Below are positions 52,814-61,830 of a stretch of DNA of 64,000 nucleotides, piece after piece. Position 1 is the stretch's first letter, and every line of letters starts with the position of its first letter. The position numbers and the translations under genes are program-made. The notes under the pieces were generated by a model that saw only the letters and a list, made by a program, of their open reading frames with translations, did no database searches and was not told where the DNA came from. The stretch covers positions 108,595-172,594 of the forward strand of contig NZ_SRXY01000010.1 of NCBI RefSeq assembly GCF_004804335.1, in the 5' to 3' direction. This DNA comes from Pacificoceanicola onchidii (GTDB taxonomy: Bacteria > Pseudomonadota > Alphaproteobacteria > Rhodobacterales > Rhodobacteraceae).

Positions 52814-54826
52814 CTATCGGGCAACCAGCTTCTGACCACCAACCTCTCGCAACATCGCTTCCATGTCGTCCAAGCCATCGACAGCGGAGCGCATTTGCGC
52901 CTCACCCCCGGCGCTCGCTGCCTCGGCATCCGTGACTTGGCTCCCAAAATTCATCTCCATCTGTCGTTGTTCCTCGGCGACAACGGCTTGAACGACGGGC
53001 GTGGTCTTCTTTGAGGCGACATTGGCTTTCTCTGACGATTGGCCATCAGCAGCCTGGCGTACGGCCTCAACGTCGACCTCGGGTCCGCTTGACCCGTCCG
53101 GAGAGGGTGTCATCGGCATCGCGCGCATACTCAGCGGCAGATCACCTTCCGGCCCACCTCCACCTGGCTCCGGAAACGGCAGCTCACCCGTCTGCGCCGC
53201 GTGGATCGCTTTGAACAGCCGATCGTCGAAATATTGGATCCGCTTCGCGCGGACCGGCATCTGGGCATCGATCACCATGACGATCTCGTCGAGCGGCAGG
53301 CGGCGCGCCTCATCTTCTGGCAACAACGAGCTTTCTTCAGTCCGTGTCGATTGGCTGCGCCCCTCGAAGGGGTTCTTGCCGATGGACTGCGAACGCGTGA
53401 CCACGGTCTTCGTGGTCTTGCCGACCGCCTTGCTCAACTCCTCGACGGTTTTTTCATCGGAAGGCGTCAGGTAGAGCTTTACGCCAGCGTTGCCCTGCAG
53501 GGCACGGCGGGTGTTTTCGCCATAGATTTCATCGAGGGCGGGGATAGTTTGGGTAACGACCGCCAAGTGCCCGCGATAAGCGCGCAAAGTCTCAATGCTC
53601 TCGACCACGATCGGCATTTTGCCTAAGCGATTGAACTCGTCGAGCATGATCATTACGGGCCAAGGTTCATCCGGCCCGGGATCCTTCTCCTGCATGGCTG
53701 AGAGGAGATCCGAGAAGAACAGCCTGATCAGCGGCGCGAGCGGTTTCACCATCAGCGGCTGGACCACGAGATAAACAGAAAAGGGCTTCTTGCGGATCGT
53801 CCGGAAATCAAAGTCCGACACCGCCGTCGCCTCATCGATCGCCGGGTTCTGCCATTGGTCGAGCCCCGAGGTCATCAGGAGCGAAACGTATGAGGTCAGC
53901 GTGTCGTTGTTGGTCGAGGCGAGCCGCGTGAAAATCAGCTTTGCTGCCCTGTTCTCCACCTCGTGGCCGCGTGCGAAGTATTCCTTCTGCTTGTTCCCAC
54001 CCGATGCGGCGATGCGGTAGATCTCGCCCAAGGTCGGGCGCTTGCGCTGGAACGCCAACAGGCCTGCCGCCACGAAGAGATCGATCCCGCCTTTCAGAAG
54101 CCCTTGCACCCTGTCGTTGTCACTTTGCAGGAAGAGCGTCGCGAGGAGCTGCAATTCCATCTGCTGGCGCGCAGGATCTTTCAATTGATAGATGCGCAGG
54201 AGTGGGTTGTAGCGATGCGTGCGCTTGCCCTCCCAATCGGTGGGGGCAAAACGATAGACCTTGTCGCCCTGGGCGGCGCGGTGCCGGGCCGTGGCCTCAA
54301 AACACTCCCCCTTCACATCGAGCGTGACGGCGGAGCCCCGCCAGGTCAGCAGGTTCGGAATGACAAAACCCGTGGTCTTGCCGCGACCCGTGGGGGCGAC
54401 AATCAGCGCGTGTGGGAAGACCTTCGAACAGATGTATTTTGCGCGGGAGCCGGGCGTCCCAAGTTTGCCGAGAATGAACCCGGTGCCGGGTGCGCCAAAG
54501 AACCCGTTGGCCTTCATCTCGCGCGCGCTCTGCCAATGGGTCTGGCCAAACCGTGTCAGGGCGGCTCCCGACAGCGCGAGGCTCAGCATCATGCCGGCGA
54601 CGGCAAAGCTGCCGATGATCAGGTGGATGAGTTGGGCATCCTCCGGGCGGCGATCGAGGATCGCCATGTAGTTCTGCGCAATATAGGCAAAGTCGATCTC
54701 GGCCCCGAAGCCGAGATCCTGGTAGGTCAGCACCGCCGAGGCGATGGTGTAGCCCATGGCCCCGGTCACCAGCGTCACGAGCAAGACACCCGTGGCGATC
54801 CGGGCTTTGCCCATGGCGCCGCTCAA
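52814..54826 (-). CDS. virD4: VirD4/TraG coupling protein
   Basis: 670 residues from TTG 54826 (TTGA overlap with the relaxase stop); ATG 54814 is the alternative. Two N-terminal membrane helices (residues about 10-35 and 65-88), Walker A APTGRGKTT near residue 143 and Walker B VMIMLDEFNRLG near 388. It feeds the relaxase-DNA complex to the T4SS channel at the inner membrane. The acidic C-terminal tail is long. GC-rich and intact. Belongs with the virB block at 11.7-18.3 kb. Confidence 0.95.
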   Translation of the reverse strand: MSGAMGKARIATGVLLVTLVTGAMGYTIASAVLTYQDLGFGAEIDFAYIAQNYMAILDRRPEDAQLIHLIIGSFAVAGMMLSLALSGAALTRFGQTHWQSAREMKANGFFGAPGTGFILGKLGTPGSRAKYICSKVFPHALIVAPTGRGKTTGFVIPNLLTWRGSAVTLDVKGECFEATARHRAAQGDKVYRFAPTDWEGKRTHRYNPLLRIYQLKDPARQQMELQLLATLFLQSDNDRVQGLLKGGIDLFVAAGLLAFQRKRPTLGEIYRIAASGGNKQKEYFARGHEVENRAAKLIFTRLASTNNDTLTSYVSLLMTSGLDQWQNPAIDEATAVSDFDFRTIRKKPFSVYLVVQPLMVKPLAPLIRLFFSDLLSAMQEKDPGPDEPWPVMIMLDEFNRLGKMPIVVESIETLRAYRGHLAVVTQTIPALDEIYGENTRRALQGNAGVKLYLTPSDEKTVEELSKAVGKTTKTVVTRSQSIGKNPFEGRSQSTRTEESSLLPEDEARRLPLDEIVMVIDAQMPVRAKRIQYFDDRLFKAIHAAQTGELPFPEPGGGGPEGDLPLSMRAMPMTPSPDGSSGPEVDVEAVRQAADGQSSEKANVASKKTTPVVQAVVAEEQRQMEMNFGSQVTDAEAASAGGEAQMRSAVDGLDDMEAMLREVGGQKLVAR

Positions 54827-57135
54827 TGGACCTGTCCCCGCTCGGTTTCGCCATCCACGTCTGTCGCGCGGTGTTTTTCGTATTCGGCGTCGGCGAGTTC
54901 GTCGACCACCTGGCGCAAGGCCTCGGTGTTGGCCGTCACGGCATCGGATTGCAGATAGACCTTGGCGACATAGAGCCGATCGAGGCGGTCCTCGAGAACC
55001 TTGTCCAGCGCGTCGGCACCGCCGGATGTGAGCCGCTCGACTTGACGGTCATCCAGTACCCGCGCGATCTCGCCGCGGAAGGCCTCCCGCTCCGCCTCGG
55101 TTTCGAAGGGCGCGGACAACTCCCCCGCCCGCTCATGGTCAAGGACACGCGCAATCTCGACTGCAACACGGTCGGTATGGTCAGATTGCGGCGCGGTTTC
55201 GTCGCGCGCCGCGAGAACTTCGTCGCGTGTGCCAGCCCCAATCCCGCCGCGTAACTCGGTTTCGCGGCGGACCTGATTGATGGCTTCCGTATCCCGTATC
55301 TCCACGACGGCGGCATAGGTCGCGCCAAGCCCGCGGGCGAGGTGGGACGGCATGTCCGGATAGCGCGCTCGCAAGTCATCCGTGACAGCATCTGCAACGG
55401 GCGTGCGGACGTCGCGTCCCTCCATGATCCCGTCGACTTCACGGGTTATCTCACTGGCGCGGGCCGCAACGGTGATGGTCTCCCGGTATGGCTCAGGGCG
55501 TGCGAGCAGGTCTGGGTGTGCCTCGAGATACGCGCGCTGTTCGGTCTCGATCCGGCGCTCTGCCTTTGAGACCAACTCCCACTCCCGGTCCTCGATCTGT
55601 TGCGCGGTCAGGCCGTCTGCGCGCATCTCCTGACGGATTGTCCCTTCCATCGCCTGCACCGCGTCAAGGTGATAATGGAACCGCTCGCTGACCGGTTCCG
55701 CTTCCACGACGCCATCCAGGCGCAGTACGTTCTCCCGTTCCAGAAGCGTGCCAAGTTTCACATGCACGTCATTGAGAATGTCGCGCGCCTGTTCCAGATC
55801 GGCGCGGCGTTCGAGGTTCAGATCCAGCGCCTCGGACACCTTGGAGAGATCATCGGCGATCCATTGGTGCTCCAGCGCTGCATTGGAGGCTCCGGTCTCA
55901 ATCCGGGCCACCACTTCCGATGTGCTGATCCCGGTGCCGCGCAGCGCGGCGTCAATGCGCGCTCTCAGATCGGGCTCGGCCAGACGCTCAAGCTGGTTGG
56001 TGTCGATGTTCGCCTCGGAATAGATCCCGCCCTCCGAGGGGGTCTCTGAAAGTGCGGATGATCGCAAACCGAGTGGCTGCATGTGCTGGACCTGCGTCTG
56101 GATTTCGATGAGGCGTTTTTCCAGCACGGGACGTTCGGCGTCAGACTTCTCGGCGATCATGCCCTGCACCCGTGCGAGCTTCTCCGCATAGAGGCTTCTC
56201 AGGTCCTCGAAACTTTGATCCTCGGCCATGTACACATCTCCTGTTCGGTCCACCTGCCCGCCCCGCGCCAGCACCTCGCCCGCGCGAAAGAGGGCTGCGG
56301 CGATATCCTCGCGGGCCTCGCGCGAAGCCTCCGCAGCGAGTGAATGGTAAACGGTTCTGGTGTTGGCGATCTCCGCCAGCGTCCGCGTCAGGTCCTGCCC
56401 CACTCGTTCGCGCTCGCTGGGCGCGCGACCCTCTTCTTTCGCCGCATAAACTTCGCTGGTGCGGGCCGGGTAATGCACAACCCCGCGATCCACCCGGCGC
56501 GTGGCCTCCAGGCGCACGCCGTACTTCTCCGCCTCCTCGACCATGGCGAGGCGGAAATCGTCATAGTTGAAGCGATGGTTGCGCCCCAGAAAGAAGAACT
56601 CGCCTTCCTGCGAGCGGCGGTTCAGCACCAGATGCGCATGCGGGTGATCGCGGTCCTCATGCACCGCGATGATGTAGTCGAAATGCCCCGCATCGGTCTG
56701 GAAAAACCGCTCGGCCACATCCGTCGCGATATCGCGCACATCCTCGCCCCGCGTGCCGATGGGGAAGGACATGAGCATGTGCGTGGTCTGGCCAAGCTTG
56801 GGTTTGAAGCCTGCATCCCACCGCTTGGCAAAGCGCTCGGTCAGATCCTTGATGTCACGCGCCTCGAGCTTCGCCTTGCCATCCAAAAACCCACTCGAGT
56901 CCACGATATGGGTGGACTTTGTGGTAAGGTAATCGAGCTGGTTTGCGAGCTGCGATTTGGTATGCGTGCCCCCGCCCCGGATTGCCTTGAAGACGGCTGG
57001 CCGATGCCCTGCCGCCGCGCGCACAAGCTGGCTCTGCTTGGCGACATGCAGCCCCTGCATCGAGCCCCGGATCCGGCTCCAGCCATCCCGGAAGACCTCG
57101 CCGGTGACAGCGTCAACCGCATCATTCAGCCGCAT
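54823..57135 (-). CDS. virD2: VirD2-family relaxase
   Basis: 770 residues from ATG 57135. The relaxase domain fills the first 250 residues. The metal-binding motif VHEDRDHPHAHLVLNRR starts near residue 157 (HxxxxxHxHxH), and the catalytic tyrosine candidates are near DYLTTKS (about residue 70). The C-terminal 500 residues are helical and highly charged. It nicks oriT and pilots the strand through VirD4 and the channel. Its start overlaps the MobC-like gene by 14 nt and its stop overlaps virD4. Confidence 0.92.
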   Translation of the reverse strand: MRLNDAVDAVTGEVFRDGWSRIRGSMQGLHVAKQSQLVRAAAGHRPAVFKAIRGGGTHTKSQLANQLDYLTTKSTHIVDSSGFLDGKAKLEARDIKDLTERFAKRWDAGFKPKLGQTTHMLMSFPIGTRGEDVRDIATDVAERFFQTDAGHFDYIIAVHEDRDHPHAHLVLNRRSQEGEFFFLGRNHRFNYDDFRLAMVEEAEKYGVRLEATRRVDRGVVHYPARTSEVYAAKEEGRAPSERERVGQDLTRTLAEIANTRTVYHSLAAEASREAREDIAAALFRAGEVLARGGQVDRTGDVYMAEDQSFEDLRSLYAEKLARVQGMIAEKSDAERPVLEKRLIEIQTQVQHMQPLGLRSSALSETPSEGGIYSEANIDTNQLERLAEPDLRARIDAALRGTGISTSEVVARIETGASNAALEHQWIADDLSKVSEALDLNLERRADLEQARDILNDVHVKLGTLLERENVLRLDGVVEAEPVSERFHYHLDAVQAMEGTIRQEMRADGLTAQQIEDREWELVSKAERRIETEQRAYLEAHPDLLARPEPYRETITVAARASEITREVDGIMEGRDVRTPVADAVTDDLRARYPDMPSHLARGLGATYAAVVEIRDTEAINQVRRETELRGGIGAGTRDEVLAARDETAPQSDHTDRVAVEIARVLDHERAGELSAPFETEAEREAFRGEIARVLDDRQVERLTSGGADALDKVLEDRLDRLYVAKVYLQSDAVTANTEALRQVVDELADAEYEKHRATDVDGETERGQVH

Positions 57136-57715
57136 GGGCAAACTCCCTCAAGGCGGCTGAGGCCTGCAGCTGCATCGCGTCACGACGGCGGCGCAGGAGC
57201 AGATCGATCTCGTCGGCGGAATCCAGGATGAACCGCGCCAGCCCGCGCATCTGCGCGAGGCGCAGTTCCGAGAACTCGGCACGCGTGCCTCCCCCGGCCC
57301 CCTGACCCATCCGGTTGGCCCGCGTCATCTGCTTGGCGATCTGCGCGACCCCATTGCCGACCTCGTGCAAGGAGGCCCTGTAGCGCGCCATCTCGGCCGC
57401 CATCTGCGCGTCCGGAACGAACACCCCGCCCGCCGCCTGGATGAGCCGCCGCAGCCCCTCGGCCCGGCTCTCGATCCCCGCCTTCGCCAACACCGCGTCG
57501 AGCGCCTCAAGCTCCGCAGCCGTGACCTTCACACTGACTGCTGAGACCGGGATCGCGGCATCCGTCTGGCGCTCTGCATCGGCTTTCAGGACGTAGCGCA
57601 CGGCCCGTGATGTGACCTCGAAACGCTCGGCCAGCTCAGACGTCGACACACCCTCCGCGGCCTCGCGGACGATCTGCATCTTCTCCATCTCTGTCAGGCG
57701 TTTCGTTCGGGACAT
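57122..57715 (-). CDS. MobC-like relaxosome accessory protein
   Basis: 197 residues from ATG 57715. Helix-turn-helix at residues about 8-40 (MEKMQIVREAAEGVSTSELAERFEVTSRAVRYVL), then a ribbon-like region (VSVKVTAAELEALDAVLAKAGI) and LHEVGNGVAQIAKQMTRANR, the MobC-type pattern before the relaxase. It probably binds oriT and assists the relaxase. First gene of the mobC-virD2-virD4 operon. The HTH fused in front is longer than in classical MobC. Confidence 0.82.
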   Translation of the reverse strand: MSRTKRLTEMEKMQIVREAAEGVSTSELAERFEVTSRAVRYVLKADAERQTDAAIPVSAVSVKVTAAELEALDAVLAKAGIESRAEGLRRLIQAAGGVFVPDAQMAAEMARYRASLHEVGNGVAQIAKQMTRANRMGQGAGGGTRAEFSELRLAQMRGLARFILDSADEIDLLLRRRRDAMQLQASAALREFAHAAE

Positions 57716-57768
57716 GCGGAAGAAAGACCCCCTATTTCCTGCCACCTTCCACCAAGGCTGCCCCTACC

Positions 57769-57793
57769 TTACGATAATATATCCAACTGTCAA
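57769..57793 (-). promoter_or_regulatory. mobC-virD2-virD4 promoter/operator element
   Basis: On the minus strand TTGACA then GTTGG and ATATATTATCGTAA (core 57769-57782), 54 nt before the MobC-like ATG. Matches the virB element at 11664-11689 in 13 of 14 core bases and in the preceding TTG..GTTG. Confidence 0.55.
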
Positions 57794-58213
57794 TTGTATA
57801 CTTACGTCGCATTCAGGCTCAGGCAGCCTTGGTGTCCGCTTCTCCCGCGACCCGCAGGGACGCGGCTCTGCCGCCCTCACCACCGAGCGACCCACGTGTC
57901 CAATGGGTCTCCTTCCCCAACACCGCCCGAGGGTCTGACCGAACACGCATGTGTTCGGACGGAACCGCGGGCGGGCGCAAACCCCACCGACAGGGCGGAC
58001 AGGCAGGGTCAAGGAGGGCCAGATTTGGCTTGCCAAATCTCTGCCGCAAAAACCGGGAGGCCCTGGCCGATAGGTTTTTGTGGATGGCCCCCTTGAGGCT
58101 GACTGGCCGCCCTGTCGCGGCATGATCACTCCGAGCAGCTATCGTCCTTTGAGCGCGCAGCGACTGGCACCAAGTGGAGGTCGCTGTCGGCGATCACCTG
58201 CGCCGGTGACGGC
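57794..58213. other. Non-coding region, oriT candidate
   Basis: About 420 GC-rich nt between the MobC-like operon and the small gene at 58279. It contains a perfect 8-bp hairpin, CCGAACAC-GCAT-GTGTTCGG (57939-57958), and several partial repeats. Its position directly upstream of relaxosome genes is where oriT is usually found; no classical YATCCTG nic sequence is seen. Confidence 0.4.
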
Positions 58214-58262
58214 ATCCCTGGAACAGGGATCGGGCCGCCCCAAGATCGTCCTGGGGCGGCCC
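58214..58262 (-). terminator. Tandem hairpins after the 68-residue gene
   Basis: GGGCCGCCCCA (58232-58242) pairs perfectly with 58252-58262 around a 9-nt loop, and ATCCCTG-GAA-CAGGGAT (58214-58230) forms a second stem just beyond. They lie 16 nt after the stop of the minus-strand gene. No T-run, but stem stability suggests a terminator or 3' end protector. Confidence 0.65.
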
Positions 58263-58278
58263 ATCCTCGTCAGAGGAT

Positions 58279-58485
58279 TCAGTCCTGAGGGTCCTTTGCG
58301 CTCGGCGGGAACATCACCAGCTCCGAGACCGCGACCGGGAAGTCGAGCTTGAGGCTGAAGAACTCCGAGCCGTCCCCATTGCGGGTGTTGCGGAACATCG
58401 CACCCACGCGCTGGAAGCGGGTGCGCTCCTGGCCATCGGTATCGGTAAACTTGACGGGGACGGTGGCGACGTAGTGGTTGGTCAT
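58279..58485 (-). CDS. Small conserved plasmid protein
   Basis: 68 residues from ATG 58485, with AAGGAG 9 nt upstream. The frame is open for 113 codons further upstream, but the ribosome binding site fixes this start. Polar beta-rich sequence (YVATVPVKFTDTDG, FFSLKLDFPVAVSELVMFPP). It recalls short single-domain proteins of conjugative plasmids in this family; no function is known. Followed by strong tandem hairpins, so it is probably an independently transcribed, well-expressed gene. Confidence 0.75.
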   Translation of the reverse strand: MTNHYVATVPVKFTDTDGQERTRFQRVGAMFRNTRNGDGSEFFSLKLDFPVAVSELVMFPPSAKDPQD

Positions 58486-59100
58486 CTGGGTTACTCCTTG
58501 TTGCGATGGGGATCTGCCAGCACGGGGGCACGAGGCCCGGTCGCAAGTGCAAATGCGGAGGGTCCACGGCTCCGCCGTGGAAGCCGTATTTGTGCTTGCC
58601 GGAGCGAAGCGGAGGGCACGAGCGCGCCGCCCCGTGCGATCCACATCTATGAGCAAAAAGGAGTGATCCGGATGACCCTCGCCATCACGCAGCCGCCATC
58701 CTCCGCGTCCTCGTCCCGCCGATCCTGGCCGGGGTGCTGACGGAGCCCGCCCGCGTGGATGCGATGTTCCGAAACACCACCCACGGATCGCTCTGGTCTT
58801 CAGCTTCGAGCCGAGCGTCACCATAGCCCGCGTCTTGAACTGCCTTCGACACTCATGTCTTCCCGCCAGACCCGAAGCGGATGGACCGAATTCAGACGGA
58901 CTGGGTAGAGGGATGACGGTATTGCTCTACGCGAACTGTCGATCCTGCGTAATCGTTCGCACGCGCCATGAGACATGACGAAAACGCTACCCCAAATGCA
59001 CCTTCCCGTTAACGGCTACCAAACCCATCTGGTCCAACACTCGAAAGGTCAACGATGAGACCTTCGCACAACGCTCCGGGCAGGCAAGAAGATGGCAAAG
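58486..59100. other. Non-coding gap before parDE
   Basis: About 615 nt. AAGGAG before an ATG at 58672 opens a 22-codon frame, possibly a leader or a remnant. Otherwise nothing recognisable. Confidence 0.4.
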
Positions 59101-59101
59101 T

Positions 59102-59120
59102 TTGTCATCTTTTATGACAA
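59102..59120 (+). promoter_or_regulatory. Operator-like dyad upstream of parDE
   Basis: TTGTCAT-CTTTT-ATGACAA, perfect 7-bp inverted repeat 45 nt before the ParD start. A likely binding site for ParD autoregulation. Confidence 0.55.
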
Positions 59121-59165
59121 TTTCCGGTCTTCGATGATATGCTTGTTTTGAGAAGGAGAATAGTT

Positions 59166-59411
59166 ATGGCCACCATGAACGTTTCACTCCCTGATCCAAT
59201 GAAGACTTGGGTTGAAGAACGCCTGAAAGATGGCAGCTTCAGCAATACAAGCGATTATGTGCGCCACCTAATCCGCCGTGACCAGGAGCGCGCTCAAGCG
59301 ATCGAGGCCTTGCAGCAAGCGATTGATGAAGGTCTCAAGAGCGGCGATCCGGAGCCTTTCGACTTCAAGACGTTCAAAGCGCAAATGCGGGAGAAACATG
59401 CCCGCAAGTAA
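59166..59411 (+). CDS. parD: ParD-type antitoxin
   Basis: 81 residues from ATG 59166, with AAGGAG upstream. The ribbon-helix-helix N-terminus (MNVSLPDPMKTWVEERLKDG, then SDYVRHLIRRDQER) is characteristic of ParD; the C-terminal tail (residues 55-81) wraps the toxin in this family. It neutralises ParE and represses its own promoter. Overlaps parE by 14 nt. Confidence 0.93.
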   Translation: MATMNVSLPDPMKTWVEERLKDGSFSNTSDYVRHLIRRDQERAQAIEALQQAIDEGLKSGDPEPFDFKTFKAQMREKHARK

Positions 59412-59718
59412 TCTCGCCGCCTACCGGCTGACGCCAGCAGCCCAACATGATCTGGAAGATATCTGGCTTTACACGGCGCAGACATGGACGATGGCGCAAG
59501 CAGATCGATACACCGATATCATAGAAGATGCCTTCGATCGATTGCTCTTCATGCCGGAGATGGCCCGTGAGCGCCCGGACTTCGATCCACCTGTCCGCAT
59601 CCATCCCAGTGCGGAACATCTGATCATCTATCGAGTCGAGCGAGATGAGTTGATTATCTTGCGAATACTGGGAGCAAGGCAGGATTGGCACGCGATACTG
59701 AGAGCGGCCGATCAGTAG
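59398..59718 (+). CDS. parE: ParE/RelE-superfamily toxin
   Basis: 106 residues from ATG 59398, inside the parD 3' end; the open frame upstream is antitoxin sequence read out of frame. The fold signature is present: YRLTPAAQHDLEDIWLYTAQ, then the central PVRIHPSAEHLIIYRVE and the C-terminal ILRILGARQDWHAIL. ParE toxins poison DNA gyrase. Together with ParD it would stabilise the element. Confidence 0.92.
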   Translation: MPASNLAAYRLTPAAQHDLEDIWLYTAQTWTMAQADRYTDIIEDAFDRLLFMPEMARERPDFDPPVRIHPSAEHLIIYRVERDELIILRILGARQDWHAILRAADQ

Positions 59719-59760
59719 ATCGGCGCATGGTCTGTGTTGTCGCCTTGACCGTCACGCGCC

Positions 59761-60801
59761 CTAGCTCCCAAGGATTGCCTTGGTCCCCGGCATCCGTTTC
59801 AATGAGTTCCCAATATGCTCCCGCCAGCGCGGGCCGACCTCCAGCGCGGTGGCATAGGCGCGGGCCAGATCATCGGGCCGGTCCTCAGCCATCGCCTCAA
59901 TCAGGAAAGCCGCCTGCTCCCGATCCTTCGCCGATTTGAGGCTCCCCGCTCCGTCCCGCCGCCGATCTGCAATGATCAGCTTGTGGATTGCATAGCGCTC
60001 CGGGCGCGGAACCTGGAGCAGTACGCCGGATCGATAGATTGCCGCCGCATGGATCGGCTCGGCAATCAGGAAGTTGAGATAATTCAACGCTTGGGCGTTC
60101 ACGCCCAAGGCGGGCAGCTCTCGAATGGTCTCATCTCCGAACGCCGGGGTCAGGAATTCGACCAGCTGGCCACTGCCGCCTTGGGCCCATCGCCAGGTCC
60201 GACCTTGGTCGAGTGCCGGCAGGGGATCAAACTTGAGCGCCGAGAACGTCTCGGCGAGACCAGGGTCAACCTGATCCTGCAGCGCCACGCTGAGCTTTTC
60301 GAACTGGGCGATGTCGATGTCGCCGGTATTGGCCATACCCCCCAGGGGCAAACGAACACCAAGCTCGCCTTCATAAAGCCGGAACGCGTTCGTCCCGACG
60401 ATGGTACCACCCAGCCGGAAGGTTCCGGCTGCAGCCATGGCCGACAGGATGGAACCGGTCGCCCGGTCGGTCGGTGTCATGCCTTCGGCCCGCAGAAGTC
60501 GAACGAGTCGCGACCGCTCTGCCTGCCGCGCCTTGGCGGTCGCGCGCAGCTCTTCGATCCGGTCGATGCGCGCGCGCGTCTCTTCGCTGTCCTCGCCGAT
60601 ATAGATGAACTGCATCTCGGTTCCGACACGGCGCGCGGCGTACCAATAGCCCTTGTCACCGCGCTCCTTGAGCGTGGGCTTGCCTGCGACACCGGACAAG
60701 ACGTCATCCTTCAGGAGACGCACCAGATCGGTATAGGCGCTCATCGCGATGCTGCTGAGAGGTGTCATGCCAATCATTTCCAAGTTTTGCTTGGCACGCA
60801 T
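59761..60801 (-). CDS. GSU2403-family nucleotidyltransferase-fold protein
   Basis: 346 residues from ATG 60801; TTG 60819 and ATG 60768 are alternatives. The nucleotidyltransferase motif is AGTFRLGGTIVGTNAFR (GG/GS helix) with the two acidic ligands in TGDIDIAQF about 30 residues later, as in NTP_transf_8. A helical N-terminus precedes it. Proteins of this fold transfer NMP groups; in plasmids and islands they may be toxins or antitoxins, but its target is not known. It is convergent with parE. Confidence 0.8.
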   Translation of the reverse strand: MRAKQNLEMIGMTPLSSIAMSAYTDLVRLLKDDVLSGVAGKPTLKERGDKGYWYAARRVGTEMQFIYIGEDSEETRARIDRIEELRATAKARQAERSRLVRLLRAEGMTPTDRATGSILSAMAAAGTFRLGGTIVGTNAFRLYEGELGVRLPLGGMANTGDIDIAQFEKLSVALQDQVDPGLAETFSALKFDPLPALDQGRTWRWAQGGSGQLVEFLTPAFGDETIRELPALGVNAQALNYLNFLIAEPIHAAAIYRSGVLLQVPRPERYAIHKLIIADRRRDGAGSLKSAKDREQAAFLIEAMAEDRPDDLARAYATALEVGPRWREHIGNSLKRMPGTKAILGS

Positions 60802-60900
60802 ATACCTATCAAAACACAAAATTGCTAGGCAAAGAAGTTTGGAGAACCGCCACGCCTATGAGAAACAACGAAAAGGCCGCCCGAAGGCGACCCTCTCAAT

Positions 60901-61830
60901 TCACTTCTCAACAGACTTCTTCGCCGGGTCGGCAACCCTCATGACCGTCAGGCCTTTCGATTCCGCCTTCTGCCCGAGGTTCAGCGCGACCCCGTTGCCG
61001 CCGAAGAGAACAACCCCCGTCGCCGCGAACTTGTCGTCCAGCATTTCGTCGTTGCACTTGAACGGTGCCGCCCGCCCATGCGCGGACCAGCGCGGATCGA
61101 AACGCGCCTGTGCTATCCCGCGTGCCCGTGCCCATCGTGCTGCAATCATCTCCGCCCCATGCTTGCCACCCTTGTGACAGAGGAAGATCTCCTGATTGCG
61201 GTTCTGCCTGATCCGTTCGCGAACCTTGTCGAGCGTGTTGAAGATCACATCGACATCGGTCCAGTCGGTGGCGCCTGAGACGATCAGGGGCACCCCCTCG
61301 ACTTTCGACTTCTCGGCAGTCTCGCGGTCGTGCTGCTCCAGAAGCTGCCGCGCCTCGAAGACCGCCCCGGTCTCTTGCGCCCGGACGCTCGCACGCGACC
61401 CGGAAGCCGGGATGAAGGCGTGGCCCGTCTCGATCTCGTAGCATTCCGCCGCCGCCTCGCTCATCACCTCGATGGCGCCGACAATCTCGCGCAGCTGCAG
61501 AAAGCGCGCCTGCGCTTCTTCTAGCGCGGTCTCGGCGATCTCCGATCCGTCGTGGGATTTTGCCAGCGCGCCGATCTTGTCGGCGGTGCGGTCGACCTCC
61601 TTGCCAAGCGACACCTTGCGGCGCTGCAGGATCGTCGCGAGCCCGTGGGCCAGCGGTTCGATTTCCGCTTCAAGCCCGGTCCCGCGCAGCGGACCGAGCA
61701 AAGTCTCGAAGCTTTCGCGGATGATGCGATCGGTCAGGATATGATCCTCCGGGATCGGCAGCTGCGCGTCCTTCTCGGTCAGCCCGAAAAGCTCGATCGT
61801 CTCGTAAGTGTTCGCGTTGTCGTAAGCCAT
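60901..61830 (-). CDS. DUF2493 (SLOG-superfamily) plasmid protein
   Basis: 309 residues from ATG 61830, with GGAGA upstream. Residues 1-190 are helical, and the C-terminal DUF2493/YspA-like domain contains PLIVSGATDWTDVDVIFNTLD, FLCHKGGKHGAEMIAARWA and GVVLFGGNGVALNLG, the Rossmann-like SLOG pattern for nucleotide-derived ligands. Common in conjugative plasmids of Rhodobacteraceae. Function unknown; a ligand-sensing role is possible. Confidence 0.85.
   Translation of the reverse strand: MAYDNANTYETIELFGLTEKDAQLPIPEDHILTDRIIRESFETLLGPLRGTGLEAEIEPLAHGLATILQRRKVSLGKEVDRTADKIGALAKSHDGSEIAETALEEAQARFLQLREIVGAIEVMSEAAAECYEIETGHAFIPASGSRASVRAQETGAVFEARQLLEQHDRETAEKSKVEGVPLIVSGATDWTDVDVIFNTLDKVRERIRQNRNQEIFLCHKGGKHGAEMIAARWARARGIAQARFDPRWSAHGRAAPFKCNDEMLDDKFAATGVVLFGGNGVALNLGQKAESKGLTVMRVADPAKKSVEK

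Noticed and set aside
57769..57795. Resemblance of AATATATCC..TGTCA to a T-DNA border or nic site
   Set aside because: It needs a three-base insertion relative to a border sequence, and the same AT-rich core also occurs before virB, which fits a promoter better.
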